DNA of 44,172 nt, from positions 1 to 44,172 of IMG/VR virus record IMGVR_UViG_3300047550_005405. One strand, given 5' to 3'. This DNA is from a virus. Made by a program: the position numbers and the translations under genes. Positions 1 to 8,955 of the stretch are shown here, in pieces; position 1 is the stretch's first letter; each line of letters opens with the position of its first letter. A model generated the notes under the pieces. The model was given only the letters and a program-made list of their open reading frames with translations. It searched no databases and was not told where the DNA came from.

Positions 1-3000
1 GGGCGATTGATCATCTCCGAGAGCGCGATTCTCGTGATGGATCCGACCGGATCCGCCGTCTGCTCCGGCTCGTCGTAGTTCAGAGCAGGATACAGATCTC
101 CCGAGGAGACTTTCCGTGCTTGAGTGCCCTGCGTGAGGTAAGCGACAAATCGACCATCCGAAGCACCCTTCTCCGCGAGTCTTCTCCTGTAGGCCTCGGG
201 GTCGAATACCTCATCGTAGTCTCGGATCTGGGAGATGGTGAGAGGATCGTCGAGAAGCGTCGAACTTCCGTTGAGCGGATAACCATTCACCCCGAGTTGC
301 TTCTCAAGGATGTAGTAGTTCTGAGGTCTCCTCATTCCCTCGTCTTTGATGAAGCCTTCGAGCACGATCCTGTAGATTCTCTCGTCAGACTTTCTCTTGT
401 CGATACCTCTCACCGTGGAGATGGTGGCGCTCTGGAACAGGAAGTCTAGCGAGGAGTACGACAGTTCGGTTGGGGTGGGATTCTGGAGAATTTTGTACCT
501 GAAGGCGTAATTGATCCGCTTGAGCAGATACCCGTCTCCGTCAACATCCTCCAGTTCCTCTAAGATGGTTGAAGTGGAGACATTAACGTACCACTGGGAT
601 TTCTCCGTGTCCCACACGAAGATCTTGGAACTGTCATCCAGCTCGTTAAACCCAGGATAGGATGGAAGCGCTAACTGTATGTCCCCCGTGTAGAGGATGG
701 AGTTGCCTTTCTCGTCGAAACCTTTGATATACAGTCTCTTTCTGTTGGCTCTCGAAGACCCCCCGGAGAGTTCGTAGGTACCATCGGACTTCTTGATGGT
801 ATAGGTAAATTGCCCGAAACCCATCTTCGAGCTGGATGGGACATTACCCGTAGCGGAAAATGGAGAACTCGTGTTAGAACTCTTAACGTAGACCTTGATA
901 AGGCTAGGGGGAACACCATTGACAGACTCGGAGATGTACTTTGTCTTGGTGAGTTCGTAGTCGAGTACCAGTCCGGTATTTATCTCCGTGTCCACAAGAG
1001 TCGGACCGGAACCGTCGGCGAGCACGGAGTAGGAGAGGGGCCGTGGTGGGACTATCTGCGAGATCTTCGTGCCACCGTAGGATCCTGACGGGACCCCTTC
1101 ATCCTGGCTGAAAGACCTGGTCTTATACCCAACCGCGTGGAGCGAGATGTCACCAAAATCAGAGCAGGAGTTAGTGATGGATAGATCCGAACCGCTCTCG
1201 GAGACGAAGTGATCCGCATTTCCAATAACGAAGCAACTTACAATCTGGATGGTGGCATTATTACTACCTTTGAAACCAAAGTGCCTGTACTTGAAAGGAT
1301 CGGCCGGGCAGGGTCTGTACTGCTTGCCTGTGCCCTGCTCCTTGTTGGTGGGAGGATCGAGGTAGTAGGTGTTATTGGTGTAGCAAGTCGGGTCGGTCTG
1401 CAGTGAGACCTGGGTGAAGTTCGCGGTGACCATGGACCTGAATCCCGACACCAGAGCTCCGTCGGCGTGTAATCCATTCATACCGAAGATTGATCTTACC
1501 GAGCAGTTGAATACGTAAGGTGAGGAGGATCTGGTGGAGTTGATGTCGGGAAGATCGAACACCCGCTGATCACCGGAACCCTGGTTTTTGATCTTGGAGG
1601 CTCCGGGGTAGGAGATCGGAGAGTCGACACGGGAATCACCCGCCGGGAAACCGGTCTGGTTCTCCTCGGAGTCCGTCTGGCGAAGGTTCTTGGAGTCATA
1701 GATAGGGGCAACGATCGTGGTCTCTGCCTGGATCGCTTCGAGTCCCTGCGACCCCCACCCGTCGTACTGACCGAACAGACTGTTCAGTTTGGAGTAGTAG
1801 GATGTCTCGACCGAGCTTCCAACGATCTCCGACTGCGAAGCGAATCCGATAGCAGTCACGGTGTTGTGACTTCTGGAGATCTGAGGGTTGTCGGTAAAAG
1901 TGATAAGTGAGATATAACTACCACCCGTTACTTTGAAAATGCTAGTCCTATCGCGCTGAGGCTCCTCCTCAATCGGATTGAGTTCGGGGACATACATCGG
2001 CCTGACTCTGACCTTACGGGTATCGACGCCGTTGACCGAGATACCGCGTGGGACAATCAGACCGCCCCCGGTAGGATTGATGAGGGAGAGGTTGTCGTAG
2101 TAAAGATTGTCGTCAAGCGGAAAATCACCTTTAACATACTCGAGAGTTATCTTCCAGATGGAAGAACTGAGACTCTCCTTCTCTACCTTGGAGATATTTC
2201 CAACACCTCCACTCTGCGAGTACAGGATCCTTCCGAGACTGAGTGTTCTCGGAGGTTGGGACAGAGTCGGGCTAAGAGAGTCTACGTAGATGACTAAAGC
2301 TCTATCCTGTTGTTCCCTATTCAGAACCTTGAACCCGGTGGGAACTCTCTGCACAAGGCCCGTCTCCGCCGACAGTCCGGATACGCTTCCGGCCCCGGGG
2401 GAGTTATCCACGTAGTAATCGCCCGGGGCCAACTCGATGACGATTTTGTCGTACCGGTCGTTGTACTGTCCGGCTCTGCGACTCTCCCTCACGGCCTCTA
2501 CGAGGGCTCTCTCCACCGAACGGAAGGGTCTTGTTTGGGCAAATCCGTTATTATTTACGGAGTCGTCTCCAACCGCTGGATCGACATAGATGATATTTTT
2601 TACAGTGGGATCGATGGTGGTACCGGTCCTGTCGCACCGAGGCGCGTTCTGCACCTTTATAAGACCACCCTGGCCATCGGCGTACACCGCGACCGACTGG
2701 TAGAACTCCTTGTAGCACTTGGAACTGGAGACCTCGTAGCGGTACACCCCGTCGGGAGGGTTGGGATAGACGGCAGGGATGGTCTGCCCATCCGGGCATT
2801 CCTCGGCGAGTCGCTGTCCGACAAACTCCCTACCACCACAACTGAGGAAGGTGCCTAGAACAGGCGAGCAGTCCCCTCCGGGAGTCTCCTCAAACTTCCA
2901 CTCGGAGGTAGCGCTGTGGTAAAACAGTTCGATGTGGGCATCCTTGATATTGATGATCCAGTCATCCACCGAATTGGCGATCTTGGTATCACCACCGGGC

Positions 3001-3842
3001 CTTATGACGATTGGGAACCGGTCGAAGGTCCCAGAGATGTCCACAATGGCCACCCTGTCAGAGTCGGTCGGAGTGGCCGGTAGGGAGACGATCAAGGATC
3101 CATTTGACGTGTCCGCGATGACCCTCTCCCAGCTTTTTGCTGAGTACGAATCTACCTTGATACCCGTATTCTTCAGGATCCGGGGGTAGGTGTTCAGACT
3201 ACCGACATAGAGGCCAGGTCTCAGGTCCACGTATCCCGTACCCACCACCTCGCCATCGGAGTCGGTGGCTAGAGCGCTACCCGCGGAGTTCGTGACGAGT
3301 TTAGCGAGGGGGATATGCGGTACTGATACGGAGGGAAGGGCGGGTCCTATACTGAGCTGGACCGGGACACTAGCAGCGATATTCGCCTTGGCCACCGCCT
3401 CGTCAATGTAGATGTAGTTGATCTCCTCGCCGCTGATAAGCGCTACCGACTGGATCTCCCACGAGATCGGTTGACCGTCACTAGAGATGATACTACCGGC
3501 CTCCACCCAGACGCCGTAGATGGTGGGATTGGTTCCCAGTTGTACCAGAGTAGGAGGTCCGATCTCCTTCGCCAATGTTGTGGGATTGTAGGATTTCAGA
3601 ACGATACCGTCGTGAGCCAGGCGTCCAATCGCGGTCTCTTTATCCTCACGTGGATCGGCTACCTCCCAGTCCTTAAGACTGTCCCGTTGACCGATCTTCC
3701 ACCCTGCATGCTCGATGGAGGTTGGTTCGGAGTAGAAATCCGAACGGTTAGTCCCGGCCGAGAAGCTAGAACCTTTCTGTACCTCGTTCAGGTATTCTAC
3801 ATTTACGATTGTTCCGTTATGGAACTGAACTTTGTCTAACAT
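1..3842 (-). CDS. Giant virion structural protein, cyanomyovirus type (3' end cut by window edge)
   Basis: Reading the minus strand from the ATG at 3842 gives one open frame with no stop to the left edge: 1280 codons, C-terminus outside the window. The translation begins MLDKVQFHNGTIV. It contains a segment of the form IIYVDPAVGDDSVNNNG followed by TRPFRSVERALVEA and APGDYYV, which is the start of a pectate-lyase-like beta-helix. Later it has GGLIVPRG, SIFGMNGLHADG, GFRSMV, and ITNSCSDFGD. I recall these strings, with small changes, from the very large conserved structural proteins of T4-like cyanophages, which belong to the tail fibre or baseplate periphery; that match is from memory. No clear ribosome site precedes the ATG. 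The small structural gene at 3858-4394 lies 15 bases upstream on the same strand, so both are probably one transcript. Structural role is well supported; exact position in the virion is not. Confidence 0.85.
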   Translation of the reverse strand, partial: MLDKVQFHNGTIVNVEYLNEVQKGSSFSAGTNRSDFYSEPTSIEHAGWKIGQRDSLKDWEVADPREDKETAIGRLAHDGIVLKSYNPTTLAKEIGPPTLVQLGTNPTIYGVWVEAGSIISSDGQPISWEIQSVALISGEEINYIYIDEAVAKANIAASVPVQLSIGPALPSVSVPHIPLAKLVTNSAGSALATDSDGEVVGTGYVDLRPGLYVGSLNTYPRILKNTGIKVDSYSAKSWERVIADTSNGSLIVSLPATPTDSDRVAIVDISGTFDRFPIVIRPGGDTKIANSVDDWIINIKDAHIELFYHSATSEWKFEETPGGDCSPVLGTFLSCGGREFVGQRLAEECPDGQTIPAVYPNPPDGVYRYEVSSSKCYKEFYQSVAVYADGQGGLIKVQNAPRCDRTGTTIDPTVKNIIYVDPAVGDDSVNNNGFAQTRPFRSVERALVEAVRESRRAGQYNDRYDKIVIELAPGDYYVDNSPGAGSVSGLSAETGLVQRVPTGFKVLNREQQDRALVIYVDSLSPTLSQPPRTLSLGRILYSQSGGVGNISKVEKESLSSSIWKITLEYVKGDFPLDDNLYYDNLSLINPTGGGLIVPRGISVNGVDTRKVRVRPMYVPELNPIEEEPQRDRTSIFKVTGGSYISLITFTDNPQISRSHNTVTAIGFASQSEIVGSSVETSYYSKLNSLFGQYDGWGSQGLEAIQAETTIVAPIYDSKNLRQTDSEENQTGFPAGDSRVDSPISYPGASKIKNQGSGDQRVFDLPDINSTRSSSPYVFNCSVRSIFGMNGLHADGALVSGFRSMVTANFTQVSLQTDPTCYTNNTYYLDPPTNKEQGTGKQYRPCPADPFKYRHFGFKGSNNATIQIVSCFVIGNADHFVSESGSDLSITNSCSDFGDISLHAVGYKTRSFSQDEGVPSGSYGGTKISQIVPPRPLSYSVLADGSGPTLVDTEINTGLVLDYELTKTKYISESVNGVPPSLIKVYVKSSNTSSPFSATGNVPSSSKMGFGQFTYTIKKSDGTYELSGGSSRANRKRLYIKGFDEKGNSILYTGDIQLALPSYPGFNELDDSSKIFVWDTEKSQWYVNVSTSTILEELEDVDGDGYLLKRINYAFRYKILQNPTPTELSYSSLDFLFQSATISTVRGIDKRKSDERIYRIVLEGFIKDEGMRRPQNYYILEKQLGVNGYPLNGSSTLLDDPLTISQIRDYDEVFDPEAYRRRLAEKGASDGRFVAYLTQGTQARKVSSGDLYPALNYDEPEQTADPVGSITRIALSEMINR

Positions 3843-3857
3843 GATCAGGAGGATAAA

Positions 3858-4394
3858 TTAGGAGTTGGTGTTAACCCAAATGACTCTTCCCATCCAGTGA
3901 GTATTTGGACCAAAAGAGCTTAGTTCTATGAAGATGATTCGCCCGGGAGCCTTGTAGAAATCGATGGGATTATCAGCCGTTACATCACCGTCTCCTCCCC
4001 ACGTAACGGGAGAAGACTTCCAGATCGCCTCACTTCCCCAATCCACCGGATAGTCGAAGTAGGTGGTGGTGGTCTGTGGTAAAGACTCCGGGAACCTGAG
4101 TAGTATGCTATTCTGCCTGTAGTACCCCGGAGGAATATCCAGAGGATTCGTGTTGGAGATAGGCAGGTTGTCCGGCGAGGATACGTCCACGTCCAAGTAG
4201 TTACAGGTTAGAAGTGAGCCAGTGGGGTTGTTTTTAACCGCTCCTCCCAATTCAACCGGACTACCAACAGAGTCACCGGCCCAGATCCTCCCGTCCGCAA
4301 CGTTGATACATACCTCACCTTCTTCAAGGTCGCCGATGAATGGCTCCTCTCCCGGTAGAAGAGTTGTGAGTTGCTGGAATGTCGCTTCGGCCAT
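3858..4394 (-). CDS. Small virion/tail-fibre-like protein
   Basis: About 178 residues, starting at the ATG at 4394; the open frame extends two TTG codons further, which I reject. The N-terminal third reads LEEGEVCINVADGRIWAGDS, followed by PVELGG. This pattern (a short acidic stretch, then INVADGRIW and a Gly-Asp turn) is common at the start of phage fibre and fibre-adaptor proteins. The rest is rich in Pro, Ser, Thr and aromatic residues, as in beta-structured virion proteins. No enzyme motif is visible. It is the first gene of a minus-strand block that continues into the giant structural gene, and it is divergent from the gene starting at 4470. Function beyond a probable structural role is unknown. 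Confidence 0.7.
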   Translation of the reverse strand: MAEATFQQLTTLLPGEEPFIGDLEEGEVCINVADGRIWAGDSVGSPVELGGAVKNNPTGSLLTCNYLDVDVSSPDNLPISNTNPLDIPPGYYRQNSILLRFPESLPQTTTTYFDYPVDWGSEAIWKSSPVTWGGDGDVTADNPIDFYKAPGRIIFIELSSFGPNTHWMGRVIWVNTNS

Positions 4395-4418
4395 CAACAA
4401 TACGATTTGTCTGATAAA

Positions 4419-4426
4419 CTTTAATC
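4419..4426 (-). promoter_or_regulatory. Degenerate GTTTAAAG-type box, minus strand
   Basis: Minus-strand GATTAAAG differs from the recurring GTTTAAAG octamer at one or two positions and lies 32 bases before the ATG at 4394, within the spacing seen at the other copies. It would drive the leftward structural genes. Weak on its own. Confidence 0.3.
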
Positions 4427-4436
4427 TACTTGTTAT

Positions 4437-4455
4437 GGTTTAAATTCTAATATAG
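4437..4455 (+). promoter_or_regulatory. Candidate phage promoter: TTTAAA box plus ATATAG
   Basis: TTTAAA at 4439-4444 is followed after five bases by ATATAG at 4450-4455, 31 bases before the start at 4470. The same arrangement with the same spacing occurs at 20933-20949. It lies in the only intergenic space between two divergent blocks, where a promoter is expected. The octamer here is GTTTAAAT, one base from the GTTTAAAG seen elsewhere. Confidence 0.45.
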
Positions 4456-4469
4456 CAAAGAGTTTCGCC

Positions 4470-5522
4470 TTGAAGACGGGGTACATTACCGACAGATTCA
4501 GCACACTGAGCGGTCTCTCCTCCGTAGCGTACGGCGCTGCGGACTCGTTTCGAGACGTGCAGAATCAGATTATAAGTGCGTCCCCGACAAGAATCTTTGA
4601 TACTCACAGACCTTCCGACATCTTCCAAGGATCTCTGATCTCGGAAACCCACCTCGTTGAGACGGTGATAAGCGCGCTCCAGGAGGAGTACTCCTCGAAT
4701 GAGATCTTCGGGGACTATATCGACGAGGTACTAGGAGCGAATTGGGTGGAGAGAATCAGGCCATTTGTGGCGAAAGATCTGTACTTAGAGGCGGATCTCT
4801 CTTCGGACTATGGAAGTAGACTGGAGGATTACGTACTAGGGAGTTTAAAACGAGTATTCCCTGGCCATAGCGAACTACTATCTCTTCGAGATAAGGTCAT
4901 CTCCTCTATCCTTTCCGACCCTGCTCTAGGGACCGATGTAAGGCTTGTAGCGTTGGTAGCCTCGAATAATCCGCACAGTAAATTAAGCACTCCACCCCCG
5001 GACAGCGTTGTGGTTCTACTAGAGAGCATCGATCTGGATCGCGATCACAGGGGGATCTCGTTTTCGACGGGGTACCTGACTCCACAAGACTACCAATCAG
5101 AAGTAGCGTATCCTGGGTTTTCAAACTCCACTTCAGTTCCGTCAACGTTCAAAGATTCCGTACTAGATGGTTACGTCGGGTACCCTCCTGGAACATTGAT
5201 GGAGCAGGTGTTCAATCCCGCCGGATCGGAGTCAGTGAGAGATACCACGTTATCCTCAGTCGATGTTCTCTCCGACTCGGATGTATGGAATGCCTCGTCT
5301 GTACTCGGCCAGTTGGCGGATATACCTGGACTGATGAAGGGTGACAGGGATATCTACGAGATTAGCCTTATAGGCCCAAGGATCAACAATCTTCTCTCGT
5401 TTGATCCGTCGACAATGTCGAATGGGGACTACTTTGACACTAGCTCACTACCTAAGATCCTGAACGCTGACGGGGAGGATGGGGTGCCGATGTCCTCACG
5501 TAATTTCTCCAATACATTCTAA
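4470..5522 (+). CDS. Uncharacterised protein in baseplate cluster (TTG start)
   Basis: 350 residues with no motif that I recognise. The first codon is TTG at 4470, with a weak purine-rich stretch (AAAGAG) seven bases upstream; no in-frame ATG is found until beyond residue 200, so TTG is the only start that keeps most of the frame. The sequence is acidic and serine-rich with predicted helices around EYSSNEIFGDYIDEVLGANW and SLKRVFPG, and no membrane segment or cysteine. It is the first gene of the plus-strand block and its stop overlaps the baseplate J-like start as TAATG, so translation is probably coupled. By position it could be a baseplate wedge or tail-completion component; this is inference from context only. 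Confidence 0.6.
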   Translation: MKTGYITDRFSTLSGLSSVAYGAADSFRDVQNQIISASPTRIFDTHRPSDIFQGSLISETHLVETVISALQEEYSSNEIFGDYIDEVLGANWVERIRPFVAKDLYLEADLSSDYGSRLEDYVLGSLKRVFPGHSELLSLRDKVISSILSDPALGTDVRLVALVASNNPHSKLSTPPPDSVVVLLESIDLDRDHRGISFSTGYLTPQDYQSEVAYPGFSNSTSVPSTFKDSVLDGYVGYPPGTLMEQVFNPAGSESVRDTTLSSVDVLSDSDVWNASSVLGQLADIPGLMKGDRDIYEISLIGPRINNLLSFDPSTMSNGDYFDTSSLPKILNADGEDGVPMSSRNFSNTF

Positions 5523-6811
5523 TGTCAAATATCTACGGACCTATTCTCCCGCTGCAACTTGATAGTCGTAATACCGCGGCTCTAGTTCGTGCGATACAGA
5601 CCAGGATAAATCTAGAGTCGGGAGGAAAACTGAACGACTTTACTCCCGCGTCTCCTCTCTCGGCCATAAGTGAGGGTCAGGCACTCGCGCAGTCCGAACT
5701 CCTTTACTACCTTAACAACTTACCCGAGGCTTTCAGTCTCCAGTGGCTTAGACAACTTGGTATTCAGAGGAGGATCGGCTCCAGAGCGTTTGTAGATGTC
5801 ACCTTCTACAAAGCACCTGGATACGGCAGAGTCGTTATCGTGCCTAAAGGAACTAGATTGTACTCAAATGCCGGACTCGAGTACGAACTTCTTGAGGAAG
5901 TGAGAATGCTGGAGACACAGGACTCCTTCACCGCGACCTGCAGATCGAGGAAATGGGGATCGTCCTACAACGTAGGGGAGGGGGAAATAAATAAGATAGA
6001 GAAAGCCTTTGTAGGACTAGAATCACTACGTAATAACCTACCTGCCTCTGGAGGAAGCGATCTCGAATCCGTGAACGCTATGAAGAAAAGGGCATTCGAG
6101 GTACTGAGTAGGAGGAATCTCACCACCTCCACCGACTTCGAGAATGAGATTACCAATCTTATCGGCTCCACCCCCATCATCAAGGTTCTTACATACGAGG
6201 AGAGGTATCAACTCTCCCGAATGCTATCTGGAAATGTCGTGATATGCCTAGGGGATGAGAACGGTAAAGCACTCTCCGAGACAATCCTTCAGTACGTCAT
6301 AGATTCGATGAGAAATAGGATCGCCATGGGTACTAATGTATCCCTAATAAGTCCGGAGATTGTGCCGGTAGATCTAGTACTAGAGGTATATTATGATCCA
6401 GCGGAGATAAATGGCAACACGGACCTGAAATCCAACGAGATACTACAGGCGCTGAAAGACTACCTCAACCCGCTAAATCTCCCACTTGGAAGCGATCTTT
6501 TCTACCAGGACCTACTGAGAAAGATCTACGAGTTACCATTTATCAAAACCATTAACAACCTAGATATCAAACTGATGCTAAGGGACACCTCGATCACGGA
6601 GGGGTTCTGCGCGGGATTCAGCGGAACAGAGTCGGAGGAGCAGAAAAAATGTCTCTACAATTACCTCTCCGTAGTGAACTCCGACAATCAACTATTCTCT
6701 TCGGTGTCAGGAATCTCCTCTTACAAGCTTTATAACGCGCAGATAACATTCACGTCGGTGAATGACTTTAGTCCACTGACATACACGTACACCGAGTTAT
6801 ACACACCATGA
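5522..6811 (+). CDS. Baseplate J-like protein (T4 gp6 / P2 gpJ type)
   Basis: 429 residues. It shows the baseplate-J pattern in order: a segment VVIVPKGTRLYSNAGLEYE (the usual 'I-P-x-G-T ... G ... Y/F-E' element) near residues 100-120, SSYNVGEGEI (usually G-N-V-x-x-G-x-I) near 145-155, then LPASGGSDLESVNAMKKRAF (usually G-G-x-D-x-E-S ... R) near 180-200. In this family the protein forms the wedge ring that ties the wedges around the hub. The C-terminal part holds the alpha/beta repeats typical of the fold. The upstream gene overlaps by one base and the downstream gpI-like gene by four bases (ATGA), an arrangement like the J-I pair of P2-type tails. The family call is firm; a closer match to T4 gp6 or P2 gpJ cannot be decided by eye. 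Confidence 0.88.
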   Translation: MSNIYGPILPLQLDSRNTAALVRAIQTRINLESGGKLNDFTPASPLSAISEGQALAQSELLYYLNNLPEAFSLQWLRQLGIQRRIGSRAFVDVTFYKAPGYGRVVIVPKGTRLYSNAGLEYELLEEVRMLETQDSFTATCRSRKWGSSYNVGEGEINKIEKAFVGLESLRNNLPASGGSDLESVNAMKKRAFEVLSRRNLTTSTDFENEITNLIGSTPIIKVLTYEERYQLSRMLSGNVVICLGDENGKALSETILQYVIDSMRNRIAMGTNVSLISPEIVPVDLVLEVYYDPAEINGNTDLKSNEILQALKDYLNPLNLPLGSDLFYQDLLRKIYELPFIKTINNLDIKLMLRDTSITEGFCAGFSGTESEEQKKCLYNYLSVVNSDNQLFSSVSGISSYKLYNAQITFTSVNDFSPLTYTYTELYTP

Positions 6812-8943
6812 ATCTAGAGATATGGAACAGTATCAGTGTCAGACGGAGGAACCCCTCACTCTCGTCTGGCCATATAGTCCTGGAATTTGATAGAACAAAG
6901 AAACCGAAACTATTCTCTCATAAGCTTGGAAGGATAACCTTCGAGGCAAAAAATATCAACTCCGACCGAGATAAAATCATTGAGGTGCAGAAGGGCAACC
7001 TCGGTGTAAACGGATTCGTATTCAAGAATGTCGGGCATACCTACTCCGACAGTATTGTGATAGATAAGGATCAACTTTCTGGCTCCTACCCGGTGTACGC
7101 TCACGGGCATCCGCTTGGGGGGACGGAGCATGCCGGCATGGAGAGCTGCTCCAAGGAAGGGTTAGTATGTAAGGATGGAGAGGGCGAGGATAACCTGTGT
7201 AATCCTGGTAAGTGCATGATAGGAAAAATATCTTACGTTAGAAACAGTAAGTGGAGATACGAGTCGAGTAATAAGTACAACTCCAACCTCCCTCTCGTCT
7301 ACTACCTTAATGGCACGGAGGCAATAGAGCTCCGTTCTATACTACGGGGAAAAGTGGTGGGGTTTAGTGACTCCGGGGCTGTTACGTTGAGCATCGATGC
7401 TCCAGCATCGAAGTACTCAAAGATCCTGCTTCCTCCAAAGTACTACTTCTCAGAGGATTTTATAGACTCCGCCGTAAAGGTAATTGATAGTAGGCTGGGG
7501 AGCGTGCACAACCCGCCTAAACTAGATCTTATCGGAGTAGAGAATAGAAAGAGTGAGTTTATATCGTCGTTCATGATTTCAGTATATCCCGGTACGTCCG
7601 AGGGGTACATCTCGAGTATATTGCATAGTAGTGAGGTAAACGAGAAGATTAAGTCGAATCTGTTATCCGTATTCTCCTCCCTACCACCTGAGTGGTTTGA
7701 ACAGTGTTTCTCCGTTATCGAGGAGGAGTATCTGTATAGCGAAGTACGAAACTACACCAATCTCACCTTCATCTCCGCGGTTTACGACAGGGTCAAAAAC
7801 TTATTTGAAAGTATCATACAGATCACCGGCAGTTCGTTTAAGAGCGGGTCTTTGGAGTACGGTAAGGACTCTATAGCTAGACCGGTGTACTCCAGACTAC
7901 CGGGAGTATCAGAAGCGTACCGCTCCGACCCTCTCTTCTCCGAGAACGAGACTCCCGCAATGTGGTTGACTAGTGGCGTCGATGACTTTCTATCCAAGAA
8001 GAGGGAGCAGATCACCGCATTCTACCAGGACTATCTAGATGTAAGCACTTGTTCGCCTCTGGTTCTTGACTGGCTCGCCCAGCACGTGGGTCTATTCGGG
8101 GACCTGTGGGACCAGAGGTGGAACAGGGATATCAAGATGGCGCTCATAAAGAATGCTTTTGGGTGGTTTGATAGGCAGAAGACAAATACCATTCCCGGCG
8201 TTGGTGATGTAAACACTCCAAAAGGCGAGGCGTTAAACCAATTTCCCTTCTCCTCCGGGGTAACATGGACATCAACACTTTCCCAGGACAATAGCGACAG
8301 GGTGAAGTACGACGAGATAGGAAGAGCCACGTACAACGGGACGGAACTCGTCTCCGAGACGTTCTTCTCGCAGAGAACCTACAACCAGACCACAAACCTG
8401 GTATCTATCTCTAGTGTAAATGAGGTAAAAGTCTACGATGGTAAGTGGAATGGTCTTATAGAGGCCAAAGGTAGCCTTCTCTCGTTCGCGTTTCTAGCGT
8501 CCGTATTTGGTCTGAAGTCCCACTCGGCGCAGGAGTTGCAGGTGACAGGCACGATTACTGAGACCTTGGACGATCAGACTCAGAGGCAGGTACTGATCAA
8601 GAGACCCAAGAGCGGACTTCGTAACGCCGAGGTGAGCGCTCCTGCACTGTGGCCATATAAATGCGATCCTCTTCAGGTGGGAGGAGAGACAGACGCGAAG
8701 ATAGGTAATTATGTTAATCAGATGGTGGCCGGTGTTTCCAAGGCAACGGACCCCTTGAATTGCAAAAACGTGTTCTTCAGGGTTCCTTACTACTACAACA
8801 GGGACGGGAAGTCGTGGGACAGGGTAAAGTACATAGTGGATAACTGGCTTCCAGACAACATGAATAAGAGAGTCCAGTACGCGTATCTCTCGGCGGGATT
8901 ATGGGCCGTCGGGGACGCTTTCTTCGACCCTAACCAGGACTAA
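6808..8943 (+). CDS. Large tail protein with gpI-like region
   Basis: 711 residues. The segment near 405-450, PLVLDWLAQHVGLFGDLWDQ followed by WNRDIKMALIKNAFGWFDR, matches the central signature of phage tail protein I (P2 gpI: 'LDWLA...W...W.....R.LI..A...HR..GT'). Its place directly after the J-like gene, with ATGA overlap, agrees with the usual J-I order. gpI proteins are normally about 200 residues, so most of this protein is extra: an N-terminal beta-rich region and a Cys-rich insert near residues 111-140 with five cysteines in under 30 residues. The C-terminal 250 residues are aromatic-rich (FFRVPYYYNRDGKSWDRVKY) and unassigned. It may join wedge and fibre functions, as T4 gp7 does. Region call probable, whole-protein role inferred. 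Confidence 0.72.
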   Translation: MNLEIWNSISVRRRNPSLSSGHIVLEFDRTKKPKLFSHKLGRITFEAKNINSDRDKIIEVQKGNLGVNGFVFKNVGHTYSDSIVIDKDQLSGSYPVYAHGHPLGGTEHAGMESCSKEGLVCKDGEGEDNLCNPGKCMIGKISYVRNSKWRYESSNKYNSNLPLVYYLNGTEAIELRSILRGKVVGFSDSGAVTLSIDAPASKYSKILLPPKYYFSEDFIDSAVKVIDSRLGSVHNPPKLDLIGVENRKSEFISSFMISVYPGTSEGYISSILHSSEVNEKIKSNLLSVFSSLPPEWFEQCFSVIEEEYLYSEVRNYTNLTFISAVYDRVKNLFESIIQITGSSFKSGSLEYGKDSIARPVYSRLPGVSEAYRSDPLFSENETPAMWLTSGVDDFLSKKREQITAFYQDYLDVSTCSPLVLDWLAQHVGLFGDLWDQRWNRDIKMALIKNAFGWFDRQKTNTIPGVGDVNTPKGEALNQFPFSSGVTWTSTLSQDNSDRVKYDEIGRATYNGTELVSETFFSQRTYNQTTNLVSISSVNEVKVYDGKWNGLIEAKGSLLSFAFLASVFGLKSHSAQELQVTGTITETLDDQTQRQVLIKRPKSGLRNAEVSAPALWPYKCDPLQVGGETDAKIGNYVNQMVAGVSKATDPLNCKNVFFRVPYYYNRDGKSWDRVKYIVDNWLPDNMNKRVQYAYLSAGLWAVGDAFFDPNQD

Positions 8944-8955
8944 GAGAGGGCGTAC

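Noticed and set aside
2310-2858. Plus-strand open frame of 182 codons and neighbouring short frames in 1-3842
   Set aside because: All are shadows of the continuous minus-strand frame that runs from 3842 to the left edge and carries cyanophage structural signatures.
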